Below are positions 60,416-64,000 of a DNA stretch of 64,000 nt, piece by piece. Under the pieces are notes generated by a model. It worked only from the letters and a program-made list of their open reading frames with translations, ran no database searches and was not told the DNA's origin. The stretch's first letter is position 1; each line of letters opens with the position of its first letter. This DNA comes from Pyxidicoccus parkwaysis (GTDB lineage: Bacteria; Myxococcota; Myxococcia; Myxococcales; Myxococcaceae), in NCBI RefSeq assembly GCF_017301735.1, contig NZ_CP071090.1:496001-560000 (forward strand), in the 5' to 3' direction. The translations under genes and the position numbers were made by a program.

Positions 60416-61003
60416 ATGCCCAGCGACAAGAGCGAACTCGCCCAGCGGATCGCACTGACGCGACCCGAGCACACCGTGCGGGGCTTCATCTTCAACTCCA
60501 TCCTCACTCTCGTCGCGCAGCAGGCGGGCAGCGAGGCCGTGGCCCGACTGCAGGAGTTGGTGAAGATGAAGAGGCCCATCGACTTCTTCTCCTACCCGGC
60601 CGCCGACTTCCTCCGCCTGCTCTACGCGGCGGTGGATGTGCTGGAGCCCTTTCATGCCTCCGCGGACGACGCCTTCCGCGCCTGCGGGGCGGCCACCGTG
60701 AGCGGCTTCTTCGAGTCCCACGTCGGCAACACGCTGACCCGGCTGGTGGGGCGGGGAGACCCGAAGCGGGCCTTCTCCAGCACCTCCACCGTCTACCAGA
60801 CGCTGGTCAGCTATGGCTCTCACGACTGTGAGCTGATGGATGGACGGCGGCTGAAGATTGTCTTTCGCGGCGACATGCAGCCCATGCGCTTCCATGAAGG
60901 CAGCCTGAGGGCCGCGCTGGTGGCCGTGGGCGGCGGCGAGCGCAGCGCGGTGGAGGGCACCGCCTGCGCGCTCGACCACTCGGAGTTCCTCCTGCAGTGG
61001 TAG
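60416..61003 (+). CDS. DUF2378-family protein
   Basis: A 195-aa soluble protein matching the myxobacterial paralogous family DUF2378: TRPEHTVRGFIFNSIL near the start, the hallmark DFFSYPAADFLRLLYAAVD in the middle, then YQTLVSYGSHDCELMDGRRL and a C-terminal SEFLLQW. The family resembles heme-NO-binding or similar alpha/beta sensor folds in length only; its role is unknown. GGAGA lies about 10 nt before ATG 60416. It diverges from glycogen phosphorylase and converges on the PhcB-like gene. Confidence 0.78.
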   Translation: MPSDKSELAQRIALTRPEHTVRGFIFNSILTLVAQQAGSEAVARLQELVKMKRPIDFFSYPAADFLRLLYAAVDVLEPFHASADDAFRACGAATVSGFFESHVGNTLTRLVGRGDPKRAFSSTSTVYQTLVSYGSHDCELMDGRRLKIVFRGDMQPMRFHEGSLRAALVAVGGGERSAVEGTACALDHSEFLLQW

Positions 61004-61024
61004 CCGCAGGCGGGCCCGCGGCCT

Positions 61025-62101
61025 TCAGCCCCGCCGCCCCGCCCAGAAGAGGTTGGTGTCCGAGGCGTCGCTCGTCAGCTCGAGCGTGCGAAGGCGCTGC
61101 TCGTCGAGCCCCGCACACAGCGCCTGGAACTCCGCCCGCTCGCGGTGCAGCACGCGCCAGTCCCCCACGTACTCCATGAAGGCCCGCCACGGATTGTGGG
61201 CGTGGAGGTTGGTGAGCAGCACCCGGCCACCGGGCGCCACCAGCGGCGCGAGCAGGTCCAGGAAGCGCTCGGCCACGGGCGCCTTGAGGTAGTCCAGGAG
61301 CCCCGCCACCACGAGCACGTCATGCCCTTCCGGGTGGCGGAGCTGGTTGAGCAGCTCCCGGTTCTTCAGCAGCTGGTAGGTGGACACCTCGACGTAGTCC
61401 ACCGTGGGCGGCGGCGGGACGCCCGGGCCGGAGCGGCGGGTGTGCGCCTGGAACTGGCGGCGGCAGTACTCCAGCGGCGCCGGGTCGAAGTCGCAGAGGG
61501 TGAAGTGGCCCGAGGCGCCGGAGGCGGCGTACTCGCGCAGCGTGTGCTCCGGCCCGCAGGCGAAGGACAGCACGCGCAGCGGCCGGCCCACCTCGCGCTC
61601 GTGCTCGCGCAGGTGCTGGAGCACCCACGACGGGCGGGCGCGGTGCGCGCGGGCCGGGCCGCACTGGAGCGCATAGCGCGACAGCAGGCGGGCGAAGGTG
61701 GAGACGCCCTCGTCCTGCTCGTTGAAAATCATCTCCACCATCAGGTAGTCCCCGGGGTAGCCCAGGGGCTTGTCCGCGGCGCGGCGGATGAAGGGACACT
61801 GGAGGAAGAAGGGCTGCACGCGCGCGCGGTGGTGCTCCAGCGCGGCCTCGCGCTCGTCCTCGGAGAAGCCCGCGTCCAGCGCCGTCAGGCGCGCGTAGGC
61901 CGCGTCCAGGCGGGTGGTGAGCACCGGGAGGTAGCGATGCAGGGCCTCCGCCTGCTCGCGCTGGAGGGCGCGGCGCTGCTCGGGGTCCCTCGGGAAGCGC
62001 GTCAGCCCGTCCAGCAGGCCGTGCGAGAGCTCCTCACTCAACCCGAGGAGCTCGTTGTGGAGCTGCTCCGACAGCGCGATGAACTCGGCGACGGAGGACA
62101 T
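61025..62101 (-). CDS. SAM-dependent methyltransferase, PhcB-like
   Basis: A 358-aa protein. The helical N-terminal half contains the segment KPLGYPGDYLMVEMIFNEQ, typical of proteins annotated as extracellular-factor 3-hydroxypalmitate methyl ester synthases (PhcB-like). The C-terminal half is a class I methyltransferase (VLSFACGPEHTLREY as SAM motif I, LCDFDPAPLEY as the acidic loop). PhcB makes a fatty acid methyl ester signal in Ralstonia; here the acceptor is unknown. AAGGAG stands 5 nt before ATG 62101. It lies 25 bp downstream of the M23 peptidase gene on the same strand. Confidence 0.78.
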   Translation of the reverse strand: MSSVAEFIALSEQLHNELLGLSEELSHGLLDGLTRFPRDPEQRRALQREQAEALHRYLPVLTTRLDAAYARLTALDAGFSEDEREAALEHHRARVQPFFLQCPFIRRAADKPLGYPGDYLMVEMIFNEQDEGVSTFARLLSRYALQCGPARAHRARPSWVLQHLREHEREVGRPLRVLSFACGPEHTLREYAASGASGHFTLCDFDPAPLEYCRRQFQAHTRRSGPGVPPPPTVDYVEVSTYQLLKNRELLNQLRHPEGHDVLVVAGLLDYLKAPVAERFLDLLAPLVAPGGRVLLTNLHAHNPWRAFMEYVGDWRVLHRERAEFQALCAGLDEQRLRTLELTSDASDTNLFWAGRRG

Positions 62102-62126
62102 GAGGCTCCTTCTGTGAGGAGGGGGA

Positions 62127-63323
62127 CTACGGCTGCGTGGGTGCGACGGGAGCAGCGGGGGCCTGGCCGGCGACGGCGGCCACGGACACGGCCTCCATCT
62201 GCGCGGCCAGCTCGTGCGCCTTGGCCAGGAAGTCCGGCACCAGCGCCTTGGGCAGCGGGTCCGCGCGGGGGAAGACCTGGTTGAGCGGGTTGAGGTAGCC
62301 GCCGTTGCGCTTGAGGCCGAAGTGCAGGTGCGGCCCGGTGGAGCGGCCGGTGTTGCCGGAGAAGGCAATCACCTGCTTCTGGCGGATGCGCGCGCCGGCG
62401 CGGATGCCTTCGCCGAAGCGGGACAGGTGCATGTACTGCGTCTCGAAGCCGTTGGAGTGACGAATCACGACCATGTTGCCGGCGGCGCCCGCGTTGCCCG
62501 CCTGCGTCACCGTGCCGTCCGCCACCGCCCACACCGGAGTGCCGATGGGCGTGCCGTAGTCCACGCCGTTGTGCGCCTTCATGTACTGGAGCACCGGGTG
62601 GAAGCGGCTGCCGAACTTGCTGGTGACGTGCGCGTACTTGAGGGGGCTCTTGAGGAAGGACTTCTTCGCGCTCTCACCCGTCTCGGTGAAGAAGTTGGGC
62701 TGGCCGTCCGGCAGCACGTAGCGGAAGACCTTCTTGTTGCCCACGAGCCCGCCCGCGTAGGTGGCCGCCAGCACCTCGCCGTAGCGCAGCACGCGGCCCT
62801 TGGAGACGAACTTCTCCACCAGCGCGCGCGCCCGGTCGCCCTTGCGCACGTCGCGGTAGAAGTCGATGTCCCAGGCGAAGACGTCCGCCAGCACCATGCC
62901 GATGGCCGGGTCCTCGCCCGCTTCAATCGCCGCCTCGTACAGCGAGGAGTTGATGTCCAGCGAGACGACGGCCACCTGCTTCTCCACCTCGATGGAGCGC
63001 TTGCTGCCCACGTACTTCTCGCCGTCGCGGCGGACCTGCCACTCGTCCACCAGGCTCTGGCGGTAGTCGAAGAAGTCCAGCTCGCCCTCGCGCATGACGA
63101 GCCGGAACTGGTCGCCCACGCGCGACTTGCGGAAGTCGAACACGCCCTCCAGCGCGGAGATGACGGCCGTCACCTGGGCATCCGGAAGCTGCGCGTCGTG
63201 CAGCGCCTGCGCCAGGTTCTGTCGCGGCTCGATGCGGCGGTTCTTGATGACGTAGCGGGTGGCGGCTTCAGAGGCGGAGGCCGCCAGCAGGGCGAGCAGA
63301 CAGAGCAAGGGGGCGATTCGCAT
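62127..63323 (-). CDS. M23-family peptidoglycan endopeptidase
   Basis: A 398-aa exported protein. The signal peptide ends near SEAAT. Residues about 25-200 form the helical and beta domain found in MepM/YebA-like proteins (DFRKSRVGDQFRLV, YRDVRKGDRARALV). The LytM domain holds His251-x3-Asp255 (HNGVDYG) and His332-x-His334 (HLHFG), the intact zinc site. It would cut peptide cross-links in the wall. The C-terminal Ala/Pro tail has no motif. The start has no good ribosome binding site, and the methyltransferase gene follows 25 bp later, perhaps in one transcript. Confidence 0.9.
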   Translation of the reverse strand: MRIAPLLCLLALLAASASEAATRYVIKNRRIEPRQNLAQALHDAQLPDAQVTAVISALEGVFDFRKSRVGDQFRLVMREGELDFFDYRQSLVDEWQVRRDGEKYVGSKRSIEVEKQVAVVSLDINSSLYEAAIEAGEDPAIGMVLADVFAWDIDFYRDVRKGDRARALVEKFVSKGRVLRYGEVLAATYAGGLVGNKKVFRYVLPDGQPNFFTETGESAKKSFLKSPLKYAHVTSKFGSRFHPVLQYMKAHNGVDYGTPIGTPVWAVADGTVTQAGNAGAAGNMVVIRHSNGFETQYMHLSRFGEGIRAGARIRQKQVIAFSGNTGRSTGPHLHFGLKRNGGYLNPLNQVFPRADPLPKALVPDFLAKAHELAAQMEAVSVAAVAGQAPAAPVAPTQP

Positions 63324-63483
63324 GGGGGCGGGGGCCGAGTGTAGTGGACACTCGCGCCCATGCCCAACTGTCGTCCCAACAATTCCCGCGCTCGCCCGCT
63401 GGCCTGCCTGGGAACCCACCGGGTAGGGCTTTCCGAGGGCCTTCCGGGAAATTGTTACCGAGACGCTGGAGAGGCTGAAGGTT

Positions 63484-64000
63484 CTACAGCTCGACCTTCT
63501 TCTCCGAGTGGGTGGTGCCGTCGAAGCGCAGCATCACGCTCTTGTTGTCGTAGCGGGTGACGATGTTGACGGGGCGGCGCCAGAGGGACTGGAGGTTGCG
63601 CAGCGTCTCGCGGGCGTAGTCGCCCTTGAGGTCCTGCCCGTCGTGCTTGTGCGCGAGCAGCAACTCCGCGCGATTCTCGTGGTTGCCGTCCACGACTTCG
63701 ATGATGGGCTGGCCGAAGTTGGTGAGCCCCTGGAGGAGCTTGCTCTTCACCTTGCGGAACTCACGGTCCAGGATTTCCCACGAGTTGCGCTTGTCGTTGA
63801 AGCCATACACGAAGAGCTTCTGCTCCATCGCGAACTCGGGCGTGAGGAACGTGTCGATGAAGGTGATGTCGTTGTAGTGCTTGCGGACCTCGAAAATCTT
63901 CTCGCGGCCGGCGCCCAGCTTCTTGTCCCAGGAGCGGCGCGCGCGAAGGTCATCGCACTCGTCCCACTCCTTGCCGAAGCGGCCCTTGTTCCACCGGTCC
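63484..64000 (-). CDS. SpoVR-family protein, C-terminal part
   Basis: The 3' end of a SpoVR gene, open at the right edge; 171 residues are visible. [39 protein letters not shown] and the preceding [15 protein letters not shown] are family landmarks. The family is linked to spore cortex formation in Bacillus and to stress or sporulation in myxobacteria; its activity is unknown. The stop is TAG. Upstream sequence lies outside the window, so neighbours such as a PrkA kinase or YeaH protein cannot be checked. Confidence 0.92.
   Translation of the reverse strand, partial: DRWNKGRFGKEWDECDDLRARRSWDKKLGAGREKIFEVRKHYNDITFIDTFLTPEFAMEQKLFVYGFNDKRNSWEILDREFRKVKSKLLQGLTNFGQPIIEVVDGNHENRAELLLAHKHDGQDLKGDYARETLRNLQSLWRRPVNIVTRYDNKSVMLRFDGTTHSEKKVEL

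Overview
This is GC-rich chromosomal DNA (roughly 70% GC by eye) from a myxobacterium of the Myxococcus/Corallococcus/Pyxidicoccus type. That placement rests on DUSAM, DUF2381 and DUF2378 proteins, which I know as myxobacterial paralogous families, on the many lipoproteins, and on Hanks-type kinases, a caspase-like lipoprotein and a SpoVR gene. No rRNA, tRNA, CRISPR array or complete insertion sequence was recognised.

Layout. (1) 1-13062: edge of a lipopeptide pathway. A giant NRPS (FAAL-ACP-C-A-T-C-A-T-E, cut by the left edge) is divergent from a PAPS sulfotransferase. Next to these are a CmlA-type diiron beta-hydroxylase and a coupled nucleotidyltransferase. (2) 13296-20156: a WGR protein with two lipoproteins, another lipoprotein, and a three-gene operon of two paralogous solute-binding proteins (one fused to a VWA domain) around a membrane coiled-coil protein. 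(3) 20157-21441: a small AT-richer islet with a Cys-rich lipoprotein and a DUSAM protein. (4) 21545-28812: aldo/keto reductase, then a divergent system of DUF4382-like lipoprotein versus ECF sigma, anti-sigma, caspase lipoprotein and carboxypeptidase-regulatory-like lipoprotein, with near-identical divergent promoter-like blocks between them; then an M14 peptidase and a Spy/CpxP protein. (5) 29228-39456: mainly housekeeping genes: dnaE, dienoyl-CoA isomerase, a prephenate dehydrogenase-chorismate mutase fusion, a DUF4261 protein, a U32/RlhA-like protein and 2,4-dienoyl-CoA reductase. (6) 39628-51954: a 1856-aa Ig/lamin-tail lipoprotein ending at a strong terminator, M3 oligopeptidase, alpha/beta hydrolase with divergent TetR, a small Cys-rich lipoprotein, and a lipase with its foldase. 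(7) 52323-57733: unknown protein, ketosynthase-like fragment, DUF2381, an atypical kinase and a pseudokinase. (8) 57764-64000: glycogen phosphorylase, DUF2378 protein, PhcB-like methyltransferase, M23 peptidase and the C-terminal part of SpoVR.

Two groups look most worth following. The first is the left-edge pathway, which predicts an N-acylated peptide containing a D-residue, carrying a beta-hydroxyl made on the assembly line and possibly sulfated. The second is the ECF/caspase system, whose two divergent transcription units appear to share one promoter sequence. Functions are inferred from motifs read by eye; no database search was possible.
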